Assembly (NCBI GenBank): GCA_012840225.1
Contig: DULU01000082.1
Location: forward strand, 1 to 63,658
DNA from: Bacillota bacterium
GTDB taxonomy: Bacteria; Bacillota; Limnochordia; DTU080
Length of the DNA: 63,658 nucleotides
Reading direction: 5' to 3'
Below are positions 44,667-53,528 of this stretch, piece by piece. The position numbers and the translations under genes are program-made. The notes under the pieces are model-generated. The model was not told where the DNA came from and searched no databases. It worked only from the letters and a program-made list of their open reading frames with translations. Numbering within the stretch: the first letter of the stretch is position 1; every line of letters starts with the position of its first letter.

Positions 44667-47306
44667 ATGCTGTATATGACCGTAGATCAGCTGCGCGAAG
44701 CTTTTCTTACCTTTTTTGAGTCCAAAGGTCACCTCCGGCTGCCCGGGGCCTCATTGGTGCCCGTCGGCGATCCGACCCTGCTATTGACGGCGGCCGGGAT
44801 GGTGCCGTTAAAACCATATTTCATCGGCGTCGACCAACCGCCTTCCCGGCGCATCACCACCTGCCAGCGCTGCCTGCGCACCCCCGACATCGAAAATGTA
44901 GGCATCACCTCCCGGCATGCCACTTTTTTCGAGATGATGGGCAACTTCTCTTTCGGCGATTATTTTAAGGAAGAGGCTATCTCCTGGGCTTGGGAATTCG
45001 TCACCTCGGTGCTGCAGGTGGACGCGGATAAGCTCTGGGTGAGCATTCATGACGACGACGACGAGGCCTATGGCATCTGGAAGGATAAGATCAAGGTGCC
45101 GGCCGAACGGATCGTCCGCCTCTCCGACAACTTCTGGGGCATCGGCGTGGGACCGTGCGGTCCCTGTTCCGAAATTCACCTGGACCGCGGCGAAGCCATG
45201 GGCTGCGGCAAGCCTACCTGCCGGCCGGGATGCGACGACTGCGAGCGCTTCTTCGAGATCTGGAACCTGGTCTTCATTCAATATAACCAGAATGAGGACG
45301 GGCAGTTCATCCCTCTGGAGAAAAAGGGTATCGATACCGGCATGGGGCTGGAACGGGTGGCGGCTATGCTGCAGGGGGTGGAAAGCATATTTGAGACCGA
45401 TCTGCTCAGCCCGATAGTCGACTTCATCGCCCGTGAGGCTGAGCAACCTTTAGCCGGCTCCCAGAAAGCCAGGCAATTCAGGGCCGGCACCCGCCTAATC
45501 ACCGACCACCTCAGAGCGGTGACTTTCATGGCCTTCGACGACATCCTGCCAGGCAACGAAGGCCGGGGCTATGTGATGCGCCGCCTCCTGCGCCGGGCTA
45601 TCCGCTATTGCCGATTGATCGGTTTCGACAGCCGGAAGCTGCCGGAGGTGGCGGGCATCATTGCCCGGCAGATGCAGGTCGGCTATCCGGAATTGCCCTC
45701 CAGGCTCGATTACATCAAGAAGGTGATCGGCGCCGAGGAGGAGCGTTTCAGCGAAACTCTCGACCAGGGCATGAATCTCTTTGAAAAGATCACCGCGGCA
45801 GCAGTGAAGAAGGGGAGTAAGGTCATCTCCGGCGAGGAGGCCTTCCGCCTGCACGACACCTACGGTTTCCCGCTCGAACTCACGGAGGAGATGGCCGGTG
45901 CCATCGGTATGACGGTGGACAGGGAAGGATTCAATCAGGCCATGGAAGACCAGCGCAACCGGGCCAGAGCAGCCCGCACGGAGAGCGGTTACCTGGGCAA
46001 TCACCTCGAGGTCTACGGCACCCTGGCCTTGCCGCCGACCGAATTTGTCGGTTATGAGCAGAAAGAAGCGGAGACGGAGATCCTGGCCATCATCCAGGAC
46101 GGCCGGGAAGTGAAGGAACTGCACGGCGAAGGCCAGGCGGAGTTGGTGCTGCGGGCCACGCCTTTCTATGCGGCTTCCGGCGGCCAGGTAGCCGACAGGG
46201 GCATGATCACCATTGACGGGGGCGGCAGATTCACGGTGGACGAGGTGCTCTCCATCGGGCGGGGCCTCATCATCCATCGCGGCACCTACAGTGGAGACTG
46301 GTGGACAGGCGCTCCGGTGAAAGCCGTGATCGACGTGGAAGCGCGGCTCGCGGTACAGCGCAATCATACCGCCACCCACCTTCTGCATAAGGCTTTACAT
46401 CTTAAGCTGGGAGAGCATGCCAACCAAGCCGGCTCCTTAGTGGCGCCCGATCGCCTGCGCTTCGACTTTGTGCATTTTTCCGCCCTGAGCCCGGAGGAGT
46501 TGCAAGAGATTGAGCGGGAAGTGAACGCCCGCATCCTGGAAAACAGGCCGGTGGTCACCACCATTATGCCGTATAAGGAAGCCATAAAGACCGGGGCCGC
46601 CGCCCTGTTCGGGGAAAAATACGGCGACGAAGTGCGGGTGGTGTCCGTCACCGACTATAGCCGCGAGCTGTGCGGGGGCACGCATGTCAAAGCTACCGGC
46701 GAGATAGGCCTCTTCCACATCGTCTCCGAAGGCAGTATCTCCTCGGGTGTCCGGCGCATTGAAGCCGTCACCGGCAAAGCGGCTCACCAGCATATCCTCG
46801 AACAATTGCGCCTCTTGGACACGGCGGCCGCCACCTTGCAAACCTCGCCCAAAGACCTGCCGGCCCAGATCGAGAAGCTGCAGGCCGATCTCAAGCAGGC
46901 CCAGCGCCGCCTCCTGGAATATAAAGAGAGCAAAGCCCAGTCCCTGGGCGAAGACTTGCTTTCCCGGGCGGTGAAAATCGGGGAAGTCCGGGTGCTGGCG
47001 GCCAAGGTGAACGACATGGACCGGAAGGCCATGCTCAGCTTGGGCGACAAGCTGAAGGAAAAGCTGGATCCTTGCGTTCTGGTCCTGGGTGGCGTCGCCG
47101 AGGGCAAGGTGGCCCTGATGGTGATGGTTGGCAACGCCGCCAGGGATCTCGGCCTCCATGCCGCCGAAATTGTGAAGAGCCTCTGGGGCGGCGGCGGCGG
47201 CAGCGCCACCCTGGCTCAGGCTGGCGGCAAGAACGAAGCCGCCCTGGATGCCGCCTTGGCGGCAGTGGTGCCGCAACTGACGCAGAAACTCGGGGCTCGG
47301 GTGTAG
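44667..47306 (+). CDS. alaS: Alanyl-tRNA synthetase
   Basis: 879 residues, standard bacterial AlaRS. Catalytic domain (FFESKGHLRLPGASLVP, TCQRCLRTPDIENVG), tRNA-recognition domain, editing domain with HTATHLLHKALH and CGGTHVKATGEIG, and C-terminal oligomerisation domain ending GGGGGSATLAQAGGKNEAALDAAL. ATG 44667 has GCAGGAGG (44649-44656) upstream; the in-frame extension to 44547 lies in the leader. Confidence 0.97.
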   Translation: MLYMTVDQLREAFLTFFESKGHLRLPGASLVPVGDPTLLLTAAGMVPLKPYFIGVDQPPSRRITTCQRCLRTPDIENVGITSRHATFFEMMGNFSFGDYFKEEAISWAWEFVTSVLQVDADKLWVSIHDDDDEAYGIWKDKIKVPAERIVRLSDNFWGIGVGPCGPCSEIHLDRGEAMGCGKPTCRPGCDDCERFFEIWNLVFIQYNQNEDGQFIPLEKKGIDTGMGLERVAAMLQGVESIFETDLLSPIVDFIAREAEQPLAGSQKARQFRAGTRLITDHLRAVTFMAFDDILPGNEGRGYVMRRLLRRAIRYCRLIGFDSRKLPEVAGIIARQMQVGYPELPSRLDYIKKVIGAEEERFSETLDQGMNLFEKITAAAVKKGSKVISGEEAFRLHDTYGFPLELTEEMAGAIGMTVDREGFNQAMEDQRNRARAARTESGYLGNHLEVYGTLALPPTEFVGYEQKEAETEILAIIQDGREVKELHGEGQAELVLRATPFYAASGGQVADRGMITIDGGGRFTVDEVLSIGRGLIIHRGTYSGDWWTGAPVKAVIDVEARLAVQRNHTATHLLHKALHLKLGEHANQAGSLVAPDRLRFDFVHFSALSPEELQEIEREVNARILENRPVVTTIMPYKEAIKTGAAALFGEKYGDEVRVVSVTDYSRELCGGTHVKATGEIGLFHIVSEGSISSGVRRIEAVTGKAAHQHILEQLRLLDTAAATLQTSPKDLPAQIEKLQADLKQAQRRLLEYKESKAQSLGEDLLSRAVKIGEVRVLAAKVNDMDRKAMLSLGDKLKEKLDPCVLVLGGVAEGKVALMVMVGNAARDLGLHAAEIVKSLWGGGGGSATLAQAGGKNEAALDAALAAVVPQLTQKLGARV

Positions 47307-47410
47307 GCGCAGGTATATTTGAGTGGCCAGGTGGGGGAGAACGCCGGCAATTTATGGAGGAATGTGAGGCAGGCACTAGAAATAGTGCATGGACCGGGAG
47401 GGCGATAAGC

Positions 47411-47665
47411 ATGGAAGAGCAGAAGGATCATACCATTTCCTTTCGGATGGAAGGCAAGGCTACAAAAGCCGGTACTATTCTGCGCCATGTATATAAAGCC
47501 TTGTGCGAAAAAGGATATGACCCCGCCGGTCAGATTGTAGGTTATCTCTTATCGGGTGATCCTACTTATATCACCTCGCATAATAATGCCCGCAATCTTA
47601 TGCGCAGCATTGAACGCCACGAGATATTGGAAGAGCTGCTGAAAGCTTATCTGGAGGGCTTGTGA
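47411..47665 (+). CDS. ireB: IreB family regulator (UPF0297)
   Basis: 84 residues. In enterococci IreB is a phosphorylated substrate of the IreK Ser/Thr kinase and limits antibiotic tolerance. The family pattern is clear: HTISFRMEGKATKAGTILRHVYKALCEKGYDPAGQIVGYLLSGDPTYITSHNNARNLM. ATG 47411 follows GGGAGG. The alaS-ireB-ruvX order is conserved in Firmicutes. Confidence 0.95.
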   Translation: MEEQKDHTISFRMEGKATKAGTILRHVYKALCEKGYDPAGQIVGYLLSGDPTYITSHNNARNLMRSIERHEILEELLKAYLEGL

Positions 47666-47733
47666 TGCCGGGGGCCGGCCGGGTGCGCTCACGCCGGATA
47701 AAGCTCGCACTGGGCGAGGAGGTTCACTAAGCA

Positions 47734-49053
47734 TTGATGCCGGTGAGACCCGGTGAGGGAGAACCGACCGCTTTGGATAAAACCCAGCCCATATCTATAC
47801 CGGACGACCTGCACCAAAACGCCCGTTCCCCGGCCGCGGCCACAGCGCGGCAGCCGGCGGTCCGGCGGCGCGGGAGGCAGGCGGCGGCGGCTTTGCTGGT
47901 AGCCGTGGCGGCCCTTTGTCTGCTGCTCTTTTTCTACGCCCCCCGCATCACCGTCGTAGTCACTCCCGCCGTGTATATTTGGGATCAGACCGTGGCCATT
48001 CCCCTGGAAGAGTTGCCGGTGGCCGAAGTGAAAACCACCGTCGAGCGCACCGGCGCCGCTCCGGCCACAGGGCGGAGGACGTTAGGTGTCACGCCGGCTA
48101 AAGGGGAGGTGGTTTTCACCAACAAGTCCACCCGGGAGATAGTGGTGCCCGCCGGCACGCCTATTTCGACAGGCGACGGCAAAGAATATGTCACCTTGCG
48201 CCGGGTGGAAGTACCTCCAGCCCGCACGGAATTCGACGAGCAGATGCTACCCTCAGGTATAAGATACGGAATGGCCAAGGTCGAGATACAGGCGGCCGCG
48301 CCGGGAACAACCGGCAATGCCGCAGCCAGGACGCTGATCAAGCTCCCCGTGGGACCTGCCGGGCTCGAGGTGATCAATCCCGAACCTCTCACAGGAGGCA
48401 GCGACCGGGTGGAGACTTTCGTCACCGCAGCCGATATTGCCCGACTGGAGAAAGAACTCCTCTCTGCCTTTGCCGCCGCCGGCCGGGAAGAATTGCAGAA
48501 AGTCGTCAAAGATAATGGCTTCCTCCTGCCTATGGATACCGTCGCCGGTACCCCCGCCGTCAGTGCCGTACCAGCGGCCGGTCAGGTGGCGGAACGGGTC
48601 CAGGTGACGGTGCGGGGAGAGGTGAAAGGAAGTTATGTGCCGCTGGCGGCAGTGACCCGCTGGCTCGGGGAAAACCTGGAACCCGATTTGCCGCCGGACA
48701 GGGAACTCCTGGGCTACCCGGTCGTGGTGGCGCTGCGCTGGCCGGAAGTTCCCGCTTCAGTTCCGGAGGGCTCATTGCTCGTCGATCTGCAAATGCCGGT
48801 AGCTCCCCGGCTGGACTTGGAGGAAATATGGCCAGCCGTCGCAGGCAAGGCCGTGGCCGAAGCCCGTCCGGCTCTGGCGGCACTCGGCGCGGCCAGGGCA
48901 GAGTTCCCACCCGGCGTGGAGCGTTTGCCCAATTGGAAACCATGGCTGAAAATGGTGATCGCCGCTCCCGCTGCTACCGGAGCCGCTTTTGCCAATATGA
49001 AAACGATCGAGCTTAACGGAGTCATGGGAGCCACGGAGGCGGCCGGACGATGA
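47734..49053 (+). CDS. Membrane-anchored baseplate J-like protein
   Basis: 439 residues (TTG 47734; ATG 47737 possible; GAGGAGG at 47716-47722). A Pro/Arg-rich cytoplasmic N-terminus is followed by one membrane segment (AAAALLVAVAALCLLLFFYA, about 50-69) and an external region. GEVVFTNKSTREIVVPAGTPISTG, ending before VTLRRVEVP, matches the start of phage baseplate J/gp47 domains. Genes like this occur between ireB and ruvX in other Clostridia with no known function. It is coupled to ruvX by a four-base overlap. I infer a domesticated phage-tail-like fold at the cell surface. Confidence 0.7.
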   Translation: MMPVRPGEGEPTALDKTQPISIPDDLHQNARSPAAATARQPAVRRRGRQAAAALLVAVAALCLLLFFYAPRITVVVTPAVYIWDQTVAIPLEELPVAEVKTTVERTGAAPATGRRTLGVTPAKGEVVFTNKSTREIVVPAGTPISTGDGKEYVTLRRVEVPPARTEFDEQMLPSGIRYGMAKVEIQAAAPGTTGNAAARTLIKLPVGPAGLEVINPEPLTGGSDRVETFVTAADIARLEKELLSAFAAAGREELQKVVKDNGFLLPMDTVAGTPAVSAVPAAGQVAERVQVTVRGEVKGSYVPLAAVTRWLGENLEPDLPPDRELLGYPVVVALRWPEVPASVPEGSLLVDLQMPVAPRLDLEEIWPAVAGKAVAEARPALAALGAARAEFPPGVERLPNWKPWLKMVIAAPAATGAAFANMKTIELNGVMGATEAAGR

Positions 49054-49499
49054 AGATCCGCCCCAAACTGATCGGTATAGATATTGGCGAGCGGCGCATA
49101 GGCTTAGCCGTAAGCGACGATTTGTGGCTGACGGCGCAGCCCAGAGGGGTATATCACCGGAGCGGAGAAGCAAAGGATATTGACTATCTGGTCGCTTTGG
49201 CCAGAGAGGAAGGCGCCGTGGCTTTTGTGGCCGGGCTGCCGAAGCGCACCACGGGCGAGGAAGGACCGGAAGCCGCCAAAGTGCGGGCCTTTACCCGGAA
49301 GCTTGAGGAGAAAAGCGGGCTGCCCGTTCGCTTTGCCGACGAGCGCTTCACCACGGTGATCGCCCACAATCTGCTTTTGGCCGCCGACACCTCACGGGAA
49401 CGACGGCGACAGGTGGTGGACAAACTGGCTGCGGCGCTGATATTGCAAACCTTTTTGGATACTCATCGGGATCGGGCTACCGAGTGGGAAAAAACATAA
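49050..49499 (+). CDS. ruvX: YqgF/RuvX family putative pre-16S rRNA nuclease
   Basis: 149 residues with an RNase-H-like fold: GIDIGERRIGLAVSD, GLPKRTTGEEGPEAAKVRAF, RFADERFTTVIAHNLL, and a catalytic acidic residue in VVDKLAAALILQTFLD. The family removes the 5' extension of 16S rRNA precursor. Overlaps the previous gene by ATGA. Confidence 0.95.
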   Translation: MKIRPKLIGIDIGERRIGLAVSDDLWLTAQPRGVYHRSGEAKDIDYLVALAREEGAVAFVAGLPKRTTGEEGPEAAKVRAFTRKLEEKSGLPVRFADERFTTVIAHNLLLAADTSRERRRQVVDKLAAALILQTFLDTHRDRATEWEKT

Positions 49500-49526
49500 A
49501 ACAGCCCGGTAGAAAAAGGTGAAGAA

Positions 49527-49811
49527 ATGGCAGACGAAATGGAACGGCACGCCGGCGAGGAGATCATCACTCTGCTGGACGAGAACAATCATGAGCACCA
49601 CTTTATCCTGGTGGACATGGTGGATGTCGACGAGCGGAGCTATGTGGTGCTGGCCCCCGAGGACAGCGAAGAAGGTGAAGCCTATATCTTCCGCATAGAA
49701 ACCATCGGCGACGAAGATCATCTGGTAATTGTCGAGGACGATGATGAGTTTGAAAAGGTGGAGGCTGTGCTGGCCGAACTGGATGAGGATTGGTCCGGGC
49801 CCGAAAAGTAA
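49527..49811 (+). CDS. DUF1292 protein (YrzB-like)
   Basis: 94 acidic residues, beginning MADEMERHAGEEIITLLDENN. The conserved core DEEGEAYIF-type pattern appears as SEEGEAYIFRIE, followed by VIVEDDDEFEKVEAVLAELDED. Function unknown; always near ruvX and mltG in Firmicutes. Its 3' end overlaps the probable 5' end of mltG in another frame. Confidence 0.9.
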   Translation: MADEMERHAGEEIITLLDENNHEHHFILVDMVDVDERSYVVLAPEDSEEGEAYIFRIETIGDEDHLVIVEDDDEFEKVEAVLAELDEDWSGPEK

Positions 49812-50853
49812 TGAGCAGCCCGGGACGAGCCCGGAACTGCGCCGGTCCGGCGGCGGCAGGACGCCTTTTATCATCGGCTTGGTAATCGTCACCCTGGCGG
49901 TGCTCTTTTATTTCCTCTTACCCGCCGCCTTGCCGGGTCAGGTGCCGGTGGAGGTCAGGGTGACCACTGGAAGCAGCACCAGGGCCATCGCCCGCCAGCT
50001 CGCCGCACAAGGCGTGGTGCGCTCGGCGGAGCATTTCCTCCTCTGGGTGCGCCTTCTGAGCGCCGACGGGCGGCTGCAGGCCGGCGATTACCTGCTCTCT
50101 CCCGGCATGACCCCGCCGGCTATCGTGGCGGTCATCAGAGACGGCCGGGTGGCCGGCAAAGGGGTCACCATCCCCGAAGGGTACACGGTGGCCCAGATTG
50201 CCGACCTTCTCGAGCGGCTCAAGCTGGCCGAGCGGGAAAAATTCCTGGCCGCCGCCGCCGATCCCGCCCTCGTTTTGGGGGAAGACAGCCCCTTCGAGAT
50301 CCCCAACCCCAGCCTGGAAGGTTATCTCTTTCCCGATACCTACCGCATCGCCCCCGGTACCCCGGAGGTGGATATTCTGCGGCTGATGGTGCGGCGCACC
50401 GCCGAGAAGCTCCTGCCGCTGGTGACGGAGATCGGTCTGCCGGAGGGCTTAAGCCTGCACGGACTGCTCACCCTGGCCTCCATTGTGGAAAAGGAAGCCA
50501 GGATACCTGAAGAGAGACCGCTGATTGCCGGGGTGTTCTGGCGACGGCTGAAAATGGACATGCCGCTCCAGGCCGACCCCAGCGTCAAATATGTCCTGTC
50601 GCCGGCCCCGGTCTATCTGTCGCATGAAGATATCCAGATAGATTCGCCCTACAACACATACCGCTACCGGGGACTGCCGCCGGGACCGATCGCCAATCCC
50701 GGCCTGGATGCTGTCAAAGCCGTCCTGGAGCCGAAAATCACCGACTATCTCTATTTTGTCGCCAAGGGAGACGGCACGCACATCTTCTCCGCCACCTATG
50801 AGGAGCATCTGGCCGCCAAACACCAAGTGCAAAGGGAAGCCGCCGCAGATTAA
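49783..50853 (+). CDS. mltG: Endolytic murein transglycosylase MltG
   Basis: Cleaves nascent peptidoglycan strands in the membrane and sets glycan length. One membrane helix (PFIIGLVIVTLAVLFYFLL) is followed by a LysM-like subdomain and the YceG catalytic domain: ASIVEKEARIPEERPLIAGVFWRRL (catalytic Glu), LQADPSVKYVL, and SPYNTYRYRGLPPGPIANPGLDA. The start is unclear: ATG 49783 gives 356 residues with a short cytoplasmic tail, but TTG 49729 and ATG 49744 are in frame, all inside the preceding gene. Confidence 0.93.
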   Translation: MRIGPGPKSNEQPGTSPELRRSGGGRTPFIIGLVIVTLAVLFYFLLPAALPGQVPVEVRVTTGSSTRAIARQLAAQGVVRSAEHFLLWVRLLSADGRLQAGDYLLSPGMTPPAIVAVIRDGRVAGKGVTIPEGYTVAQIADLLERLKLAEREKFLAAAADPALVLGEDSPFEIPNPSLEGYLFPDTYRIAPGTPEVDILRLMVRRTAEKLLPLVTEIGLPEGLSLHGLLTLASIVEKEARIPEERPLIAGVFWRRLKMDMPLQADPSVKYVLSPAPVYLSHEDIQIDSPYNTYRYRGLPPGPIANPGLDAVKAVLEPKITDYLYFVAKGDGTHIFSATYEEHLAAKHQVQREAAAD

Positions 50854-50962
50854 AGGACGCGCACCAACTGCCGCCCGGCGGCATAGAAATGTGCTGTTGG
50901 CCGGTTGAGGCGCCGGTGAAGCCTTCCCGGCGGAGATTCAAGGCAAAAAGGAGGATGCCTTC

Positions 50963-51667
50963 TTGTTCACTGTGCTCGGTGCGCTCCTGGGCTTCATCCA
51001 GATCATGCAATATCTGGTATCTTATGTAGCCGGCGGCAGCGTCTTTCCCGTGCCGCTGAAGCCGGAGGAGGAAGCTGCGTACCTCGAGGCCATGGAAAGA
51101 GGGGACAAAAATGCCCGCCATGTCCTCGTGGAACGCAACCTGCGCCTGGTGGCGCATATCGTCAAGAAATTCGACAATACCGGCGAGGAGATCGACGACC
51201 TCATCTCCATCGGCACCATCGGTTTGATCAAAGCCATCAACACTTTCAACCGGCACAAGCAGACCAGGTTGGCCACCTATGCCGCCCGCTGTATAGAGAA
51301 TGAAATATTGATGTATCTCCGCTCGACCAAAAAGAACCGCAACGAAGTGATGCTGCACGACCCCATCGGCTCGGATAAGGAAGGCAACGAGATCACCCTG
51401 ATCGACATCCTTTCCAATGAAGGCGATGTGCTCGATCATGTGGAGCTGCGGGTGGAACAGGAAAACATGATGCAGAAGATGCAGCGCCTCACCAGCCGGG
51501 AGAGGAAAGTGCTCGAGCTGCGCTACGGCTTGATCGACGGGGTGAGAAAGACGCAAAGAGAGATCTCCCGGCGCTTGGGCATCTCCAGGTCCTATGTCTC
51601 CCGCATTGAAAAACGGGCCTTAACCAAACTGCAGGAATCTTTGCTGCCTGAGGGTACGCAAGGCTAG
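50963..51667 (+). CDS. sigK: Sporulation sigma factor SigK, uninterrupted
   Basis: Late mother-cell sigma factor, 234 residues, TTG start behind AAAGGAGGA. The N-terminal pro-sequence-like segment (MFTVLGALLGFIQIMQYLVSYV) precedes the conserved VPLKPEEEAAYL, as in pro-SigK, which is activated by SpoIVFB-type cleavage. Region 2 (RNLRLVAHIVKKF, EEIDDLISIGTIGLIKAI, LATYAARCIENEILM) and region 4 (SRERKVLELRYGL, TQREISRRLGISRSYVSRIEKRAL) are complete. No skin-like element interrupts it. Confidence 0.94.
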   Translation: MFTVLGALLGFIQIMQYLVSYVAGGSVFPVPLKPEEEAAYLEAMERGDKNARHVLVERNLRLVAHIVKKFDNTGEEIDDLISIGTIGLIKAINTFNRHKQTRLATYAARCIENEILMYLRSTKKNRNEVMLHDPIGSDKEGNEITLIDILSNEGDVLDHVELRVEQENMMQKMQRLTSRERKVLELRYGLIDGVRKTQREISRRLGISRSYVSRIEKRALTKLQESLLPEGTQG

Positions 51668-51692
51668 CCGGAGGGAATCTTTCCGGGAAAAA

Positions 51693-51721
51693 TTAACCCT
51701 TTCTTTTCCATGTGTTATAAT
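51693..51721 (+). promoter_or_regulatory. Promoter P1 for yqeG-yqeH
   Basis: TTAACC (51693-51698), 17-base spacer, perfect TATAAT (51716-51721). It lies just after sigK and gives a leader of about 65 bases. Confidence 0.6.
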
Positions 51722-51737
51722 CGAAAGCGGCGTCTGC

Positions 51738-51766
51738 TTGGCTCCGCTTTCCTTTTGTTGTATGAT
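51738..51766 (+). promoter_or_regulatory. Promoter P2 for yqeG-yqeH
   Basis: TTGGCT (51738-51743), 17-base spacer, TATGAT (51761-51766), 45 bases downstream of P1. Both sites place the transcript start before GGAGG (51783-51787) and the TTG start of yqeG. Confidence 0.5.
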
Positions 51767-51793
51767 CTAACAAATGGAGCTCGGAGGTTGTCA

Positions 51794-52348
51794 TTGCTGA
51801 AAAAACTTTGTCCCAGACAAATCGCCGCCTCCCTTTGGTCCTTGGATCTGGAAGATCTGAAAGGCAAAGGGATCACCGCCATCATCCTCGATCTGGACAA
51901 CACCCTTTTGCCCTGGGGCAGCAACGATATTCCTGCCGAGACGTTGCGCTGGGTGGATAAGGCCAAGAAGCTTGGTTTTAAGCTCTGCATCACCTCCAAT
52001 GGGCTGACGGGGCGGGTGCAGCAGATCGCCGCCACTCTCGATGTACCGGCGGTCTGCAAAGCGGTCAAACCCCGGAAAAAGCCTTTTCAGAAGGCCTTGG
52101 AGCTCCTGGAGACGTGCCCCGGGGAGACGGCGGTGGCCGGGGATCAGCTATTCACCGACATTTTGGGCGGCAATCGCCTGTCTTTATATACCATCCTGAC
52201 CAATCCGCTCAGCGACAGGGAATTGTCGAGCACTCGCCTTTTGCGCCGCGTCGAAACATATGTGATGGGCAGACTGCTGAAAAAAGGTTGCCTGACGGCC
52301 GGCCAGTTTTCTACGAGATACAGCGCGGGCGGCCGGGAGAGGGGATAG
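51794..52348 (+). CDS. yqeG: HAD-family phosphatase YqeG
   Basis: 184 residues of the YqeG (HAD superfamily, subfamily IIIA) group. Motif I is DLDNTLLPW, motif II is CITSN, and motif III/IV is VKPRKKPF with VAGDQLFTDILGGNRLSLYTILTNPL. The substrate is unknown; in this family members include phosphatidylglycerophosphatases. TTG 51794 sits six bases after GGAGG; the frame continues upstream to 51710 across promoter P2 and is unlikely to be translated there. yqeH follows immediately. Confidence 0.93.
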   Translation: MLKKLCPRQIAASLWSLDLEDLKGKGITAIILDLDNTLLPWGSNDIPAETLRWVDKAKKLGFKLCITSNGLTGRVQQIAATLDVPAVCKAVKPRKKPFQKALELLETCPGETAVAGDQLFTDILGGNRLSLYTILTNPLSDRELSSTRLLRRVETYVMGRLLKKGCLTAGQFSTRYSAGGRERG

Positions 52349-53404
52349 ATGGTGGCGTCGAACAAGCCTGATATGGCGACTCAGCTGCGCAACGCCTTGG
52401 AGGGGGCGGCGCTGGTCATACTGGTGGTCGACGGCGTCGATTTTGCCGGCACCATCAGCCGTCGCCTGCTGCAAAAGATCAATAAGCCCTTGTTCATTGT
52501 GGTCAACAAAGCCGACTTGCTGCCGGCTAATATCTCTCCCAAAGCCTTGGGCGACTGGTGTAAAAGTCAGCTCGCCGAGATGAACGGCAAACCTCTCGGC
52601 ATTTTTGTGACCAGCGCCAAAAGCGGTTTTGGCGTGGAAGCTTTGTGGCAGGCTGTCCGTACCGAACTCTGCCAGCCGGCTAAAGGTAAAGAGGGCAAAG
52701 CGGCCTCTGCCGGGGCGGCCGGCGGCGGGTCGGCGGCCGGTGGAGTGGCAGCCGGCGGGGGCAGCGCCGCAGTGGTGTTGATCGGCGCCAAGGGAGTGGG
52801 CAAATCCGCTCTGCATAGCACTTGGCTGGCCTACAAAGAACAGCCGGCCGGGACCAGACGGCACAGGAGAAGGCGGGGCAAGGCAGATGCTGCGGGGAAA
52901 AGCGGCAAGTGGCCGACCGCATATCCCGTGGTGGATACCCCGGGCTTTTGCGACACCAGCAACGTCAAAGAACTGCTGTGTGCCGGCTGCGCCGCTCTCT
53001 TGGCCCCGGAAAAACGCATCCGCTGCCGCACCATGCACCTTTGGCCGGGACAAGCCGTCAGCTTGGGCGGTCTGGCGGTAGTCACCGCCACGGCGCATAA
53101 CCCCTCGGCCCAGGTAATTCTGCGCATATATATGCCCACTGGCATTCCCGCCAGGCGGATAGGTGGCGAAAAAGTGGAAGCGATGGCCAAAGGGGAAGCG
53201 ATGCTGCCCAAAGCGGTTTGTCCGACTTGCCGGGAGAAGCTCACCCGCCAGGGTTGGGAAGAGTGGACGGTCACCCTGCAGCAGCGCGATGAGGTGGCCG
53301 TGGCCGGCCTGGGGAGGCTATATGCCAAGCACAGCCCGGTTACGCTGCGCTTCCTCCTTCCTGCCGGAGTTTATGCCATTGTGGAGCGGCGTCAGGATCT
53401 ATAA
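52349..53404 (+). CDS. yqeH: YqeH-like circularly permuted GTPase lacking the N-terminal zinc finger
   Basis: Ribosome-assembly GTPase with the permuted motif order: G4 VNKAD (52-56), G5 TSAKSG, G1 GAKGVGKS (146-153), G3 DTPG (196-199). 351 residues. Bacillus YqeH starts with a CxGC...CxRC zinc finger; here the protein begins directly at the G4 domain (MVASNKPDMATQLRNAL). An Ala/Gly-rich insert (about 112-140) separates G5 and G1, and the G2 region is replaced by a basic TRRHRRRRG stretch. The C-terminal TRAP-binding-like domain contains CPTCREKL. ATG directly follows the yqeG stop. Confidence 0.85.
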   Translation: MVASNKPDMATQLRNALEGAALVILVVDGVDFAGTISRRLLQKINKPLFIVVNKADLLPANISPKALGDWCKSQLAEMNGKPLGIFVTSAKSGFGVEALWQAVRTELCQPAKGKEGKAASAGAAGGGSAAGGVAAGGGSAAVVLIGAKGVGKSALHSTWLAYKEQPAGTRRHRRRRGKADAAGKSGKWPTAYPVVDTPGFCDTSNVKELLCAGCAALLAPEKRIRCRTMHLWPGQAVSLGGLAVVTATAHNPSAQVILRIYMPTGIPARRIGGEKVEAMAKGEAMLPKAVCPTCREKLTRQGWEEWTVTLQQRDEVAVAGLGRLYAKHSPVTLRFLLPAGVYAIVERRQDL

Positions 53405-53528
53405 GATCCGCCCGCAAGTGCTTATGGAAATAAGCCAAGTTGACCGGGCACGCCAGGAATCGGCCGGAGGGCCAGAGAATGCTTAATCCCTGCGAACAGT
53501 GCGGGTTTTTGCCTATTGGAGGATGGAT

